Assembly (NCBI RefSeq): GCF_014859555.1
Contig: NZ_JACUTY010000002.1
Span: 1-64,000, forward strand
DNA length: 64,000 bases
Direction of reading: 5' to 3'
From: Thiomicrospira sp.
Lineage (GTDB): Bacteria; Pseudomonadota; Gammaproteobacteria; Thiomicrospirales; Thiomicrospiraceae
Part shown: one piece after another, positions 8,278-17,209 of the stretch
Position numbering within the stretch: the first letter of the stretch is position 1
Layout: each line of letters starts with the position of its first letter
Notes under the pieces: model-generated
What the model saw: the letters and a program-made list of their open reading frames with translations, nothing else
Told to the model about the DNA's origin: nothing
Databases searched by the model: none
Made by a program: the position numbers and the translations under genes

Positions 8278-9489
8278 TTAAGCTAATTGCTTCACAATAT
8301 GTTGTGCGACATAACGTGCTTGTGCCAACACGGCGGTGAGTAAATAACCACCGGTCGGTGCTTCCCAATCCAGCATTTCACCAATCGCATAACCACCAGG
8401 CCTGGTGGTTAGTTCACTAAACTCACTTAAGCTCTCAAACGTTAACCCACCCGCGCTGCTAATCGCTTCACTGATCGGGCGGGCGGCGGTCAATTTTAAT
8501 TCAAAATGCTTTAGGGTATGGGCAACTTTTTGCATATCTTGCGCTGCGTTAGCATCCAACCTTTCGCGCAATAAATTAATCCGCATTGCATCCAAACCGG
8601 CCCGTTTTAACTGGTTAGACCAAGACATTTTGGCGCGCGGTTTATTTAGGCGCTGCCTAAGCTTATCTAGCGACACATCTGGCATTAAATCCAAATAAGC
8701 TTCGACTTGCCCCTGCTTCAATAAACTATCTCGCATTGGCGCTGATAAGGCATAAATCAAACTGCCTTCAATACCGGCTTGCGTAATCAAACACTCGCCT
8801 TTTTGATGCCAAACACGCCCCTGATAATCGGTTAGATTTAATGCCACCGACTTTAAAGGTTGACCGGCAAATTTATCTTGAAATATCGCCGACCAAGCTA
8901 AATCAAAGCCACAGTTGGCGGGTAATAGTGGTGTTATATGATCCGGTTCAAAATACTTAACCCACTGCCCGTCCGACCCCAAATGCGGCCAACTTGCACC
9001 CCCTAACGCGAGGATGACTTGATCTGCTTCAATGTTTTTTTGGCCTTCAAGGGTTTGAAACACAAGCGCGCCATCATTTGACCAGCCTTGCCAATGGTGA
9101 CGCATGGCAAACTGCACACCTTGCTCGCGCAAACGCTGCAACCATTTACGTAACAAAGGTGCGGCCTTCATATCCTGTGGATAAACCCGACCAGAGCTGC
9201 CCACAAAGGTATCTATACCAAAACTTTGCACCCAATTACGAATATCATTCGGGCCAAAATTTTTAATCCAAGGTTCAATTTGCGCTCGCCGAGTCCCATA
9301 AGCCGCCATAAATTCATTCATAGGTTTGGTATGGGTAATATTCAGTCCACCCCGACCGGCCTGCAAAAACTTACGCCCGACCGACGGCATCGCATCATAA
9401 ACCGTGACCACCAGGCCTGGTTGTTTCGACAAGACTTCGGCGGCCATCAAGCCGCCCGGTCCGGCACCGATAATGGCGATCTGTTTCAT
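8278..9489 (-). CDS. NAD(P)/FAD-dependent oxidoreductase, HI0933/BaiN-like family
   Basis: A 403-residue flavoprotein. The N-terminal dinucleotide fold is IIGAGPGGLMAAE, followed by the HI0933-family signature GRKFLQAGRGGLNITH, and near the C-terminus GGYAIGEMLDWEAPTGGYLL contacts FAD in relatives. SGRVYPQDMKAAPLL points to the TIGR03862 subgroup. The substrate is not known; relatives reduce diverse small molecules in the cytoplasm. It converges with baeR (25-base gap). Two CCAGGCCTGG palindromes lie inside: one at the N-terminus (Pro-Gly-Leu-Val) and a full 20-bp version near the C-terminus (Thr-Arg-Pro-Gly-Gly). Confidence 0.88.
   Translation of the reverse strand: MKQIAIIGAGPGGLMAAEVLSKQPGLVVTVYDAMPSVGRKFLQAGRGGLNITHTKPMNEFMAAYGTRRAQIEPWIKNFGPNDIRNWVQSFGIDTFVGSSGRVYPQDMKAAPLLRKWLQRLREQGVQFAMRHHWQGWSNDGALVFQTLEGQKNIEADQVILALGGASWPHLGSDGQWVKYFEPDHITPLLPANCGFDLAWSAIFQDKFAGQPLKSVALNLTDYQGRVWHQKGECLITQAGIEGSLIYALSAPMRDSLLKQGQVEAYLDLMPDVSLDKLRQRLNKPRAKMSWSNQLKRAGLDAMRINLLRERLDANAAQDMQKVAHTLKHFELKLTAARPISEAISSAGGLTFESLSEFSELTTRPGGYAIGEMLDWEAPTGGYLLTAVLAQARYVAQHIVKQLA
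8391..8410. repeat. 20-bp CCAGGCCTGG palindrome in the flavoprotein gene
   Basis: AACCACCAGGCCTGGTGGTT is perfect over 20 bp, read on the minus strand as Thr-Thr-Arg-Pro-Gly-Gly. It is the only coding copy in this frame. Confidence 0.92.
9410..9421. repeat. CCAGGCCTGG palindrome near the flavoprotein N-terminus
   Basis: ACCAGGCCTGGT, read on the minus strand as Pro-Gly-Leu-Val. Confidence 0.9.
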
Positions 9490-9530
9490 CTAAATAATTC
9501 CAGCTATTGATTAGAGGCATTATAACGAAA

Positions 9531-9557
9531 AAGCCCCAGACTTAAGCTGGGGCTTTT
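9531..9557. terminator. Terminator between the metallohydrolase and flavoprotein genes
   Basis: AAGCCCCAG and CTGGGGCTT form a GC-rich stem around a short loop, with runs of A before and T after, so it can work in both directions. On the minus strand it ends the TetR-metallohydrolase operon. A TATAAT on the minus strand at about 9518-9523 may be the flavoprotein promoter. Confidence 0.85.
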
Positions 9558-9584
9558 TGAATCAAGCAAATACTTAACTTAGGT

Positions 9585-10607
9585 TTAGCGCGTCAATTCA
9601 TTATAAATATGACGCGAATTGGCCTGCCAAGTCTGATCAAATACTGGACGATCCTTGTAAGCCGACTGATCGATTCTTTCGGCATCGACCAGATCACCAC
9701 CAGATTCAATTACCTTTTTAACTTCGGTTTGCAACCAAACCAAGTAATCGTAAGTATCGCGTTTAACTGTCGCCATATCGGTTGGGCCACCATGGCCCGG
9801 AACAATAATGGTGCCTTCTGGTGTAAAGTCCATAAAGGTTTCAAACGACTTCACCCACTTAAAGGTGTCGGTGTAATTAAACAGCGCCAACATACGGGTG
9901 TTGTAGGCCAAATCACCCGGGAAAATGACATTGCGTGATGGAACGTAAACCGCAGTCGAACCTGGAGTATGGCCCGGACCAAAGTAATGTAACGAGACTT
10001 TCTCGCCACCGCCGACATCAATTTCCATCTCCTCATCAAAGATTGTGTATTCTTCAGAAATATTGTGTGCACCTTGAGTGTACTGAAACCCAACCGCATC
10101 CGACCAACGCTGTTTGATAATATCCCAACTTGCACTAAAGTCAGCATAAGCTTGTCGGTTAGAGTAGAAGTTGCGCACCCCCATGTCATACCAATAACTC
10201 GCCCCTAAATGTGCATGACCTTGGTGGTTTTCAACTGCCACCCATTTCACCGGCTTATTGGTGTGTTTTTTAATTTGCTCATGCAAGGCTTTCGCTAAAG
10301 CGGGGTTAGCACCACCATTAAACACAAATACGCCATCTTCAAAAATCATAAAGCTCAGGTTGTTGTTCAAACCATAGTTGGATGGGTTATGCCAAATCAA
10401 GCTGCCTACCACCGTATATACACCTTCGGTGACTTTAACCGCTTCTGGTATATAAGCTCTTGGCCCCAAATAACCCGCCGCTTTTTCGGCACGCGTTAAC
10501 TGTTCACGATAATGATCCATCCCTTTGGTTAACGGGTCTTGAGATGCATTAGCCCAACGGCTGCCCAGTAGTGCCGCGGCACCAAATATAAAATGACGTC
10601 TATTCAT
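9585..10607 (-). CDS. Exported MBL-fold hydrolase with an unusual metal motif
   Basis: A 340-residue protein with a signal peptide carrying twin arginines (MNRRHFIFGAAALLGSRWANA), so it is probably periplasmic. The metallo-beta-lactamase fold shows FGPGHTPGSTAVYV (H213), FPGDLAYN (D232) and IIVPGHGGPTD (H272). At the first metal motif, where the family has HxHxDH, it reads HQGHAH (128-133), so the second histidine and the aspartate are replaced by Gly and Ala. Either metal binding is changed or H131 substitutes. The substrate is unknown. It follows the TetR gene by 14 bases and is probably controlled by it. Confidence 0.82.
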   Translation of the reverse strand: MNRRHFIFGAAALLGSRWANASQDPLTKGMDHYREQLTRAEKAAGYLGPRAYIPEAVKVTEGVYTVVGSLIWHNPSNYGLNNNLSFMIFEDGVFVFNGGANPALAKALHEQIKKHTNKPVKWVAVENHQGHAHLGASYWYDMGVRNFYSNRQAYADFSASWDIIKQRWSDAVGFQYTQGAHNISEEYTIFDEEMEIDVGGGEKVSLHYFGPGHTPGSTAVYVPSRNVIFPGDLAYNTRMLALFNYTDTFKWVKSFETFMDFTPEGTIIVPGHGGPTDMATVKRDTYDYLVWLQTEVKKVIESGGDLVDAERIDQSAYKDRPVFDQTWQANSRHIYNELTR

Positions 10608-10621
10608 GGTATCTTCCTTTT

Positions 10622-11236
10622 TTATTTTTTAACGTTAAGTTTTGTCGGATTTTCAATCGCTCGCCAAGCCGAGTCGGTCAACTCGTCCAAATAAGCCATC
10701 AATGGTCTTTCCAGCAACCCATCCAGATGGAGTTGCACCATCCTTAACACACCGCCAAACGCCAGTGACGCGGCCACCATGCCATCCATTTTGCGCAGTT
10801 CCTGTGAGTCGATGCCTTGCTGAACAATATCCCTTAAAATCATAAAGGGTTTAGATGAGCAGATGTGGGAAGAATTCGGCAAATAATCTTTATGGCGTGC
10901 ATAGAGTATAAAGCTCATCACCTCAGGATAGTCAAGGCTAAATTGCATCATCCAAACCACTAAAGCACGATAACGGGCTTGTGCGCTAGAATGGGGCTCT
11001 ATAATGGCAATCTCTTGCTGGTAAAGCTCTTCAATCAAACGCTCCATCAAACTATTTGCCAAGCCCTGCTTGTCACCAAAGTGTTTATAAATCGTGCCTG
11101 TGCTCACACCCGAGTGTTTAACTAAGTCAGGAATACTTGTATTGAAATAGCCTTTTTCTACGAACAGATACAACGCACTGGTTAAAACCTTGGTTTTAAG
11201 CGGTGACGACGCATCGACATGGAAAAAGTTTTGCAT
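10622..11236 (-). CDS. TetR/AcrR-family transcriptional regulator
   Basis: 204 residues. The N-terminal helix-turn-helix reads SGVSTGTIYKHFGDKQGL, typical of TetR repressors; the C-terminal ligand/dimer domain is poorly conserved. ATG 11236 was preferred to the TTG at 11257 because the latter falls in the operator palindrome. It heads an operon with the exported MBL hydrolase, and a 32-bp inverted repeat lies just upstream, so autorepression relieved by a ligand of the hydrolase pathway is likely (inference). Confidence 0.9.
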   Translation of the reverse strand: MQNFFHVDASSPLKTKVLTSALYLFVEKGYFNTSIPDLVKHSGVSTGTIYKHFGDKQGLANSLMERLIEELYQQEIAIIEPHSSAQARYRALVVWMMQFSLDYPEVMSFILYARHKDYLPNSSHICSSKPFMILRDIVQQGIDSQELRKMDGMVAASLAFGGVLRMVQLHLDGLLERPLMAYLDELTDSAWRAIENPTKLNVKK

Positions 11237-11252
11237 ATTCTGCACCAACCCA

Positions 11253-11284
11253 AACAACTAGAATGAACTTTCATTCTAGTTGTT
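11253..11284. promoter_or_regulatory. Palindromic operator upstream of the TetR gene
   Basis: AACAACTAGAATGAA and TTCATTCTAGTTGTT are perfect reverse complements separated by CT, giving 15-bp arms. The location directly before the TetR start and the ATGAA-TTCAT core fit a TetR dimer site. No second copy was seen in the window. Confidence 0.85.
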
Positions 11285-11388
11285 CCGATCTAACAATAAC
11301 AGTCCTATTTAATGCAAAAATTATGAATAATGTTTTTATTCTCAGCCTTCAGGCGAATCCTACTTAGTCAAATAAATTAAAAGAGGAT

Positions 11389-11680
11389 TTGTATAAAATT
11401 TACTAATGGCATATAATTGCCTGGCTTTACCTCATGCTCTCTCATTAGTGACGACTTATTTTCACTGTCTTGTTTTGTACAAGCGGTTTGATTTCGCTAG
11501 ACCTGAGAGCCGTACGGAGCTCGGGATCATTTTTTTGGCACTTTCGCCATCTTCGTGACTTATTACCTGTTAAGCAATATATTGGCTATTCGCTTTTTAT
11601 TCGACAGGATTTTTATCGCCCATCATCTCCGTGGAATTGAGTGTTAGCGTATTTAATTAACGCACATTAAGGAATCCACT
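11389..11680 (+). promoter_or_regulatory. Promoter and long 5' leader of the DEAD-box helicase gene
   Basis: TTGTAT (11389-11394), a 17-base spacer and TATAAT (11412-11417) form a good sigma-70 promoter. Transcription would start near 11424, leaving about 255 untranslated bases. The leader contains a possible stem between CCTGAG (about 11501) and CTCGGG (about 11520). Long structured leaders are known for cold-induced helicase genes such as deaD/csdA. No open reading frame or known riboswitch was recognised in the 11285-11680 gap. Confidence 0.6.
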
Positions 11681-13489
11681 ATGAGCGACACATCTAGCAC
11701 AGACATCACTTTTGAGAGTTTTAATCTCGACCCAATGGTTTTAAAAGGCCTAAAAGACATCGGTTATGAGGTTCCCTCTCCGATTCAGGCTCAAGCCATA
11801 CCACCGATTTTAGAAGGCCGCGACATTTTGGGCATGGCGCAAACCGGTACCGGTAAAACCGCCGCGTTTGCTTTGCCTTTATTGTCACGAGTTGACGTAA
11901 AAAACACCAACCCACAAATTTTAGTTTTAGCGCCGACGCGCGAATTGGCGATCCAGGTGGCTGAAGCCTTTCAAGGTTTTGCACATCACATCAAAGGCTT
12001 TCACGTATTGCCTATTTATGGCGGTCAAGAATATGGCGGTCAAATCCGCGCCTTAAAACGCGGTGCGCAAGTCGTAGTTGGTACGCCAGGTCGCGTTATG
12101 GACCACATGCGTAAAGGCACCTTAAAGCTTGATCAACTTCAAGCGATGGTACTAGATGAAGCCGACGAAATGCTACGTATGGGCTTTATTGATGACGTGG
12201 AATGGGTGTTAGAACAAACGCCACAAGATCGTCAGATTGCGCTGTTCTCAGCGACCATGCCAAAAGAAGTTCACAAAATTGCGTCAAAGCATTTGAACAA
12301 CCCGGTAGAAGTTATTATTAAGCAGAAAGCCAATACGGCTTCACTGATTACCCAGTCTTATTGGTTAGTTAGTGGTTTACATAAATTAGATGCGTTAACT
12401 CGTATTCTTGAAGCGACCACGTTCGATGGCATGATTATTTTCGTGCGTACCAAAACGGCGACGGTTGAGTTGGCGGAAAAATTAGAAGCACGTGGTTATT
12501 CAGCGGCCGCTTTGAATGGCGACATCGCTCAGAACCAACGTGAACGTATTGTTGATCAGTTGAAAAAAGGCAAAATCGATATCTTAATCGCCACCGATGT
12601 GGTCGCACGTGGTTTGGATGTTGAACGTATTACCCACGTTATTAACTACGACATTCCTTATGACACCGAAAGTTATGTTCACCGTATCGGTCGTACCGGT
12701 CGTGCGGGTCGTGAAGGTAATGCCATTTTATTTGTGGCACCACGCGAACGTCGTTTGTTGCAGCAAATTGAGCGCGCCACCAATAAAAAAATCGACATGC
12801 TGGAATTACCAAGCACCGAAACGATCAACGATCAACGCGTTGAAAAATTCAAATCTCGCATTACTGACGCCTTGGAGCAAGAAGGCTTGGAGTTCTATCA
12901 CAAAATGATCGAAGACATGCAGCAAGCGTCAAATGTGCCGGCCTTAGAGATTGCCGCTGCCTTGGCTAAACTGTTGCAGGGCGACACGCCTTTCTTCTTA
13001 GACGACAAGCCTGTGCGTCAAAACTTCCGTGATGATGACCGTGGCTCGCGTGACTTTGGCCGTGATCGTCCAAGTCGTGGTAGAAACGACCGTGGTTCAG
13101 AACGCGGTTCGGATCGTCCAGAACGTGCGCCACGTCGCCCACGTACCGATGGTCCACCGGAGTCTGGCATGAAACGTTACCGCTTAGACGTTGGGTTTGC
13201 GAACGGCGTTAAGCCAGGCAATATTATTGGCGCGATTGCGAACGAAGGCGGAATTGAAGGTTCATCGATTCGTCAATTGAATATTCAGGACACTTTCAGT
13301 TTGGTCGATTTGCCAAGCAACTTATCAAAAGAGCAGTTAGCGACCTTGAAGAAAACCTGGATTTGCGGTCAGCCAAGTGGCTTATCAGAAGTTAACGAAA
13401 GTGGTGGTTCAGCATCGGCTGGTGCACCACGTCCAAAACTAAGTCGTAAACCTGGCACAAGCGCACCACGTAAACCACGTCGTACTTAA
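11681..13489 (+). CDS. deaD: ATP-dependent DEAD-box RNA helicase DeaD/CsdA
   Basis: 602 residues in DeaD order: Q motif near 26-39, Walker A AQTGTGKT (53-60), PTREL, DEAD (159-162), SATMP, and motif VI HRIGRTGRAG. An arginine- and aspartate-rich linker (about 445-490) precedes a DbpA-type RNA-binding domain, then a basic proline-rich tail. The enzyme unwinds RNA during ribosome assembly and mRNA decay, especially in the cold. It is a single-gene unit with its own promoter, long leader and a palindromic terminator. Confidence 0.95.
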   Translation: MSDTSSTDITFESFNLDPMVLKGLKDIGYEVPSPIQAQAIPPILEGRDILGMAQTGTGKTAAFALPLLSRVDVKNTNPQILVLAPTRELAIQVAEAFQGFAHHIKGFHVLPIYGGQEYGGQIRALKRGAQVVVGTPGRVMDHMRKGTLKLDQLQAMVLDEADEMLRMGFIDDVEWVLEQTPQDRQIALFSATMPKEVHKIASKHLNNPVEVIIKQKANTASLITQSYWLVSGLHKLDALTRILEATTFDGMIIFVRTKTATVELAEKLEARGYSAAALNGDIAQNQRERIVDQLKKGKIDILIATDVVARGLDVERITHVINYDIPYDTESYVHRIGRTGRAGREGNAILFVAPRERRLLQQIERATNKKIDMLELPSTETINDQRVEKFKSRITDALEQEGLEFYHKMIEDMQQASNVPALEIAAALAKLLQGDTPFFLDDKPVRQNFRDDDRGSRDFGRDRPSRGRNDRGSERGSDRPERAPRRPRTDGPPESGMKRYRLDVGFANGVKPGNIIGAIANEGGIEGSSIRQLNIQDTFSLVDLPSNLSKEQLATLKKTWICGQPSGLSEVNESGGSASAGAPRPKLSRKPGTSAPRKPRRT

Positions 13490-13521
13490 TCGTCTAGCTT
13501 AACCAGATAGATTAAATTTGG

Positions 13522-13569
13522 CATAAAAAAAGCCCAACCACCAGGCCTGGTGGTTGGGCTTTTTTTATG
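13522..13569. terminator. 48-bp perfectly palindromic terminator built on CCAGGCCTGG
   Basis: The sequence from 13522 to 13569 is a perfect inverted repeat centred at 13545/13546. Its core is the CCAGGCCTGG palindrome, extended by AGCCCAACCA/TGGTTGGGCT and flanked by A and T runs. It can terminate deaD from the left and the lipoprotein cluster from the right. It is the clearest case of the repeated palindrome serving as a hairpin tip. Confidence 0.92.
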
Positions 13570-13590
13570 GGTTCGATAAATATCTTGAGC

Positions 13591-14607
13591 TTACTGGCCG
13601 CTTAAAAACTCAATAATGCTTTTACCTTGCATCAAACGGCTATAAGCCGTGGTGTCACGAATCGCCGCTTGTTCACTTTCTGATGACACGCCGCGGGCTT
13701 TCATATTGACGGTCGAAACGGTTCGATTGTTAACGTCTGTGACCGTAATCTGGCTATCACGATTCACCATTTTTAAACTCGCAATACGCGCATCAGTGGT
13801 TCTGACCGACATAGGGCTAGTTTGCGTACTGAGCTGTATCCGTACATTCGCCCCCGTATTAGATAATTTATAATTTTCCGTCGTTAATTGCTGTTCAATC
13901 AACTGAGCTAAGGCCTGCGAATTTTGGTCGGCTTGAATCGAAAACACCGCCGCTTGTTGTTGCTGGCTCATATGCACATACAAGGTTTGATTTAAGCTAA
14001 TGACGGCATCCGGCTTATAAGTTGGCTGCAAAACCTGCATCACACTTAATGTTGACATAAGTTCCGCTGACTGTTGCATGATCGTGGGTTTATTCTTTAA
14101 CTGTTCAAACAAACTGGTTTGTTTATAAAGCTCAAAGTCATGGCGTAACTGAGATTGCGCTTGATTCAATTTGTTTTGATAGCTCTGAATCAAGGCTTGA
14201 CGATTAACGCTCACCACTACTTCAACTTGACCGGCATTTCGCTGTTGATCCAACAAACTCACACCGACAAAATCAATGGCTTTGGTCTGGGTTAACACTC
14301 GGTTTCTAAAGTCTTGCTCAACCTGCTCATCGCCGTCACGCATAGTGACAGATAAGTTGGTTTCGGTTTGGGATTGAACCGAAACCGAAATCCGTGTTGC
14401 AATCCGCGCTAACGCATCTTGTTGCGCGGATTGCTCCGATTCACCAAAACCTTGCGCATAAAAATGCGCTTGGTTGTCCGGCGGCACCATCAGCTCGGGC
14501 TTGGGTTGCGCAGTTTGACTTGCTGAACTGGGTGGTTTGCTTGGACTCGACGCACAGCCGACCAACCCGAATAACACAACCAAACTTATTAAACTATTTT
14601 TAACCAT
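13591..14607 (-). CDS. LPP20-family lipoprotein
   Basis: 338 residues with signal peptide and lipobox FGLVGCASS, then a Ser/Pro-rich linker. FYAQGFGESEQSAQQDALARIATRISVSVQSQT is the LPP20-type domain start found in surface and flagellar-collar lipoproteins (FlgP-like). Residues from about 140 on form a polar region without a recognised family. Alanine after the lipid cysteine suggests the outer membrane. It is the last gene of the minus-strand lipoprotein group, with a 68-base gap before it. Exact role unknown. Confidence 0.75.
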   Translation of the reverse strand: MVKNSLISLVVLFGLVGCASSPSKPPSSASQTAQPKPELMVPPDNQAHFYAQGFGESEQSAQQDALARIATRISVSVQSQTETNLSVTMRDGDEQVEQDFRNRVLTQTKAIDFVGVSLLDQQRNAGQVEVVVSVNRQALIQSYQNKLNQAQSQLRHDFELYKQTSLFEQLKNKPTIMQQSAELMSTLSVMQVLQPTYKPDAVISLNQTLYVHMSQQQQAAVFSIQADQNSQALAQLIEQQLTTENYKLSNTGANVRIQLSTQTSPMSVRTTDARIASLKMVNRDSQITVTDVNNRTVSTVNMKARGVSSESEQAAIRDTTAYSRLMQGKSIIEFLSGQ

Positions 14608-14675
14608 AAGACGTCTTTCTCACTTAATTTATTCAACGCTTTTAAAAAAAGCAATGGCTCAGAAACCACACGCTG

Positions 14676-15914
14676 TTATTTTGTAGCCTGCATTTTTTTC
14701 TGACTGGCATCCGCTTCAATAATCACATCTACCACTTTGGCATATTTATTGGCTAACGAATATTGTTTCACTATGTAATAACTGCCCATACCGATGGAAG
14801 GTAACAAATAAATTACGTTTTCAGTTAAACGCACAATCCGCTCCCCCATTAAATCCCGCTTATCGACTGGCACCAAAGCGGTTGAAACCGCCAAACTCAC
14901 CAGTTCTTTGTCAAAGTTTTGAAAACTATTACGGCCGATTAATGAAGCCACCGATAAGCTATAAAGCACACCCGCTTGCATAGCGCTGGACTTTATATCA
15001 TCCAACACCCGTTTAATATTTTGCGCTAACATCACACGATCTTCGGACAAGTTAATGTCACTTTTAAGCGCAACTAACGCCGAATCCAATAACAGAAAAT
15101 GAATTTCTTGCTTTTGATCGGCTTGCTGTTCGGCCTGTTTAATTTGCACATCCAATACCGCGATTTGCTCATTTATTTGCTGAACGTCACTCACGCTCAA
15201 AGGGCGTAAAGAACCGGTATAGTTGGGTTTGTTTGTGGCTTTATTGTCTTCGAGGCGTTTTTCGAGATAGGCTTTATCTTTTTTTAAGTACGCCGCCTCA
15301 TCAATTGCGGTTTGCATTTGCTGGTGCGAGTCGACTAAGTCTTTTTGATAGTTAACAGGCATCAACGAGGTGAGGCCTGCAAATAGGTTCGGATGCATTG
15401 TTGCTTGCGCCGCTTCTATTTGAATCGGGGTTTTGTCTTCGGCATCGACAAACTCAAGAAATTGATCCAGCCTAGGCGAATACTTAAGTACATTTGGCCA
15501 ATTTTGCGCATCAGCGCCATAAAGTACCTGGATTTTTTGGTAAACCTCATAGGTCAGCGGCGAAATACCCGGTGCCATATAACCGCCCAACACGCGCATT
15601 TGATAGGGATCGGAATAATGCCGGGTGGCATACCAAGGGTCATTCGCGAGTGCTTGTCGGATGGCTTTGTAGTCTTGATCACTCATCTCATCCGTAATCG
15701 CTTGTGGCCATTTGGCGTCAGCTGAAATCGGCATGTTATTTAGAATATGATGATTGACTCGTAATACACCAGTGCCAACCGCAACTCGATTCGCGCTGGC
15801 TTCAACCGTTGGTACTTCGAGCAAGGCGGTCGCTCCCTCACCCAAAGTAGCACAACCGGCAGTCAACAACACGCCCACCACAAGTCCGCTTAAGCCCAAG
15901 TAACGTTTAATCAT
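14676..15914 (-). CDS. Predicted lipoprotein of unknown function
   Basis: 412 residues with signal peptide and lipobox LLTAGCATL. The middle part (about 205-270) is charged and likely coiled coil (KKDKAYLEKRLED; EQIAVLDVQIKQAEQQADQK). The C-terminal part has hydrophobic stretches such as LLPSIGMGSYYIV that may be buried helices. No known domain was recognised. It lies 29 bases after the next upstream lipoprotein gene, so the two are probably cotranscribed. Confidence 0.65.
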   Translation of the reverse strand: MIKRYLGLSGLVVGVLLTAGCATLGEGATALLEVPTVEASANRVAVGTGVLRVNHHILNNMPISADAKWPQAITDEMSDQDYKAIRQALANDPWYATRHYSDPYQMRVLGGYMAPGISPLTYEVYQKIQVLYGADAQNWPNVLKYSPRLDQFLEFVDAEDKTPIQIEAAQATMHPNLFAGLTSLMPVNYQKDLVDSHQQMQTAIDEAAYLKKDKAYLEKRLEDNKATNKPNYTGSLRPLSVSDVQQINEQIAVLDVQIKQAEQQADQKQEIHFLLLDSALVALKSDINLSEDRVMLAQNIKRVLDDIKSSAMQAGVLYSLSVASLIGRNSFQNFDKELVSLAVSTALVPVDKRDLMGERIVRLTENVIYLLPSIGMGSYYIVKQYSLANKYAKVVDVIIEADASQKKMQATK

Positions 15915-15943
15915 AAGCTCTCTTATTATTTTTTGGTTTGAGC

Positions 15944-16888
15944 TTAACGCATGAAAAACTGTTCATCGAGCTCTTGGTTAAGTTGTAAGTTACGTGTTCT
16001 TTGATCCTGGGTTAACACCAACAAACGGTAAAAATTATCAAACCGCGCTTTCGCCGAGGCAATAATGTCATTCTGGTTGCCACCTAATCGGAACGCTTGT
16101 TCGTATGCTTGTTTGGCATTGGCGCTAATATTTAAGTTTTCAGACCGACTGCCTTGGGCTTCATACAGCACCGCTAAGTTATAATAAAAATTCACGTCGC
16201 GCTTACCTTGATACTTAAGCATATCGTCAATCGCCGATTGAAAATTACCCTTCTCCGCAAAGCCGATCACATGCGATAAATCCGACGGCAGGCTAAGAAA
16301 CTCTCTAAGTTGATTGGTTCGGGTAGGTGAAATATCCGTCACAAATTTTTTAACCGCCGTTTGGGTTAAGCTAGCCAATACCGTTTGCTTGCTTGGCAAA
16401 CGATTGGGGTCACTTGAAAAGCGGAACTCTTGAGCATCGTAAACCTTAGCCAATACCGCATTCGAACCTTTTGACAGGGTAAAAGTGACGCTTAGGTTGG
16501 CTTTGCGTTCGCCACCTTGTTCGCTATATTGGAAATCCATCACCTCCATATCCAACACCACGCTGGCCATATCGTAAATCGGGTGGATGCTGATAAAACG
16601 GGTTTCGGTAATCTGAACTTGGAGCTGATTTACCAAGTTGCGTGTCAGCAGATCCACCTCGTCATTAGCTGGTGGCTGAGTCGAAAAAGCTAAGTCGGGA
16701 TTAATCGCAAAACTCAAATACACGCCTTCGGCGGTTTCACTGCCACTTTTAAGCTCTTCAATTTTACTCAGCTCAACCGGTGCAGTATAGGATGGCACCA
16801 CAATCTTGGTATTTTGGGCACAGCCCGACATCAACAAAATCAAGCTTAATCCGATCAGACGTTGCATCGTTAAGTTGTTTCGTAACAT
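15944..16888 (-). CDS. Predicted lipoprotein with CsgG-like and TPR-like parts
   Basis: From ATG 16888, preceded by GGGAAG, it encodes about 314 residues with lipobox LLMSGCAQN. The first half contains a beta-rich region with a conserved-looking DMASVVLDMEVMDFQYS strand, resembling CsgG/curli-type lipoproteins by eye. The C-terminal part reads NVNFYYNLAVLYEAQGS-like and KQAYEQAFRLGGN, like a single tetratricopeptide repeat pair. Upstream codons to 16939 also stay open but lack a good start. Function not assigned; probably part of an outer-membrane lipoprotein complex with its neighbours (inference). Confidence 0.65.
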   Translation of the reverse strand: MLRNNLTMQRLIGLSLILLMSGCAQNTKIVVPSYTAPVELSKIEELKSGSETAEGVYLSFAINPDLAFSTQPPANDEVDLLTRNLVNQLQVQITETRFISIHPIYDMASVVLDMEVMDFQYSEQGGERKANLSVTFTLSKGSNAVLAKVYDAQEFRFSSDPNRLPSKQTVLASLTQTAVKKFVTDISPTRTNQLREFLSLPSDLSHVIGFAEKGNFQSAIDDMLKYQGKRDVNFYYNLAVLYEAQGSRSENLNISANAKQAYEQAFRLGGNQNDIIASAKARFDNFYRLLVLTQDQRTRNLQLNQELDEQFFMR

Positions 16889-16933
16889 TCTATTCTTCCC
16901 TTTTTCTGTTAGTTTAGGGCAAATACGGCTTAC

Positions 16934-16951
16934 GGGCACCTCGATTAACCC
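16934..16951 (+). repeat. GGGCACCTCGATTAACCC repeat, copy 1
   Basis: An 18-base sequence identical to the copy at 20473. It lies in the gap upstream of the 16888 start. The rest of the gap to 17209 (about 260 bases) shows no gene, tRNA or known motif. Confidence 0.7.
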
Positions 16952-17209
16952 AAGTCCGTTTTTAAAAATTTACGTCTACTTATGCTGACTCATTTTATTG
17001 TGTTGAGAGTAAGTTTAAGGGCTGCGAAACCCGTCATTCGCGGATCGCATCACGCCCTTTGGTATGAAAGGAGCCAAAACAAACAAAGCTTTGATTAAAT
17101 TAAAACTGGCTTGTGTCCAAACCGAATGACTGAGTTCCGTTATCATCTGTTTCGGGGATATCGAACCCACGTTTAACAACCGCCAATCCTGCCAACATAA
17201 AATGATTGC

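Noticed and set aside
16952-17209. Small gene or RNA in the gap before the small lipoprotein
   Set aside because: No frame with a good start and ribosome-binding site, no tRNA fold and no terminator-bounded unit were seen.
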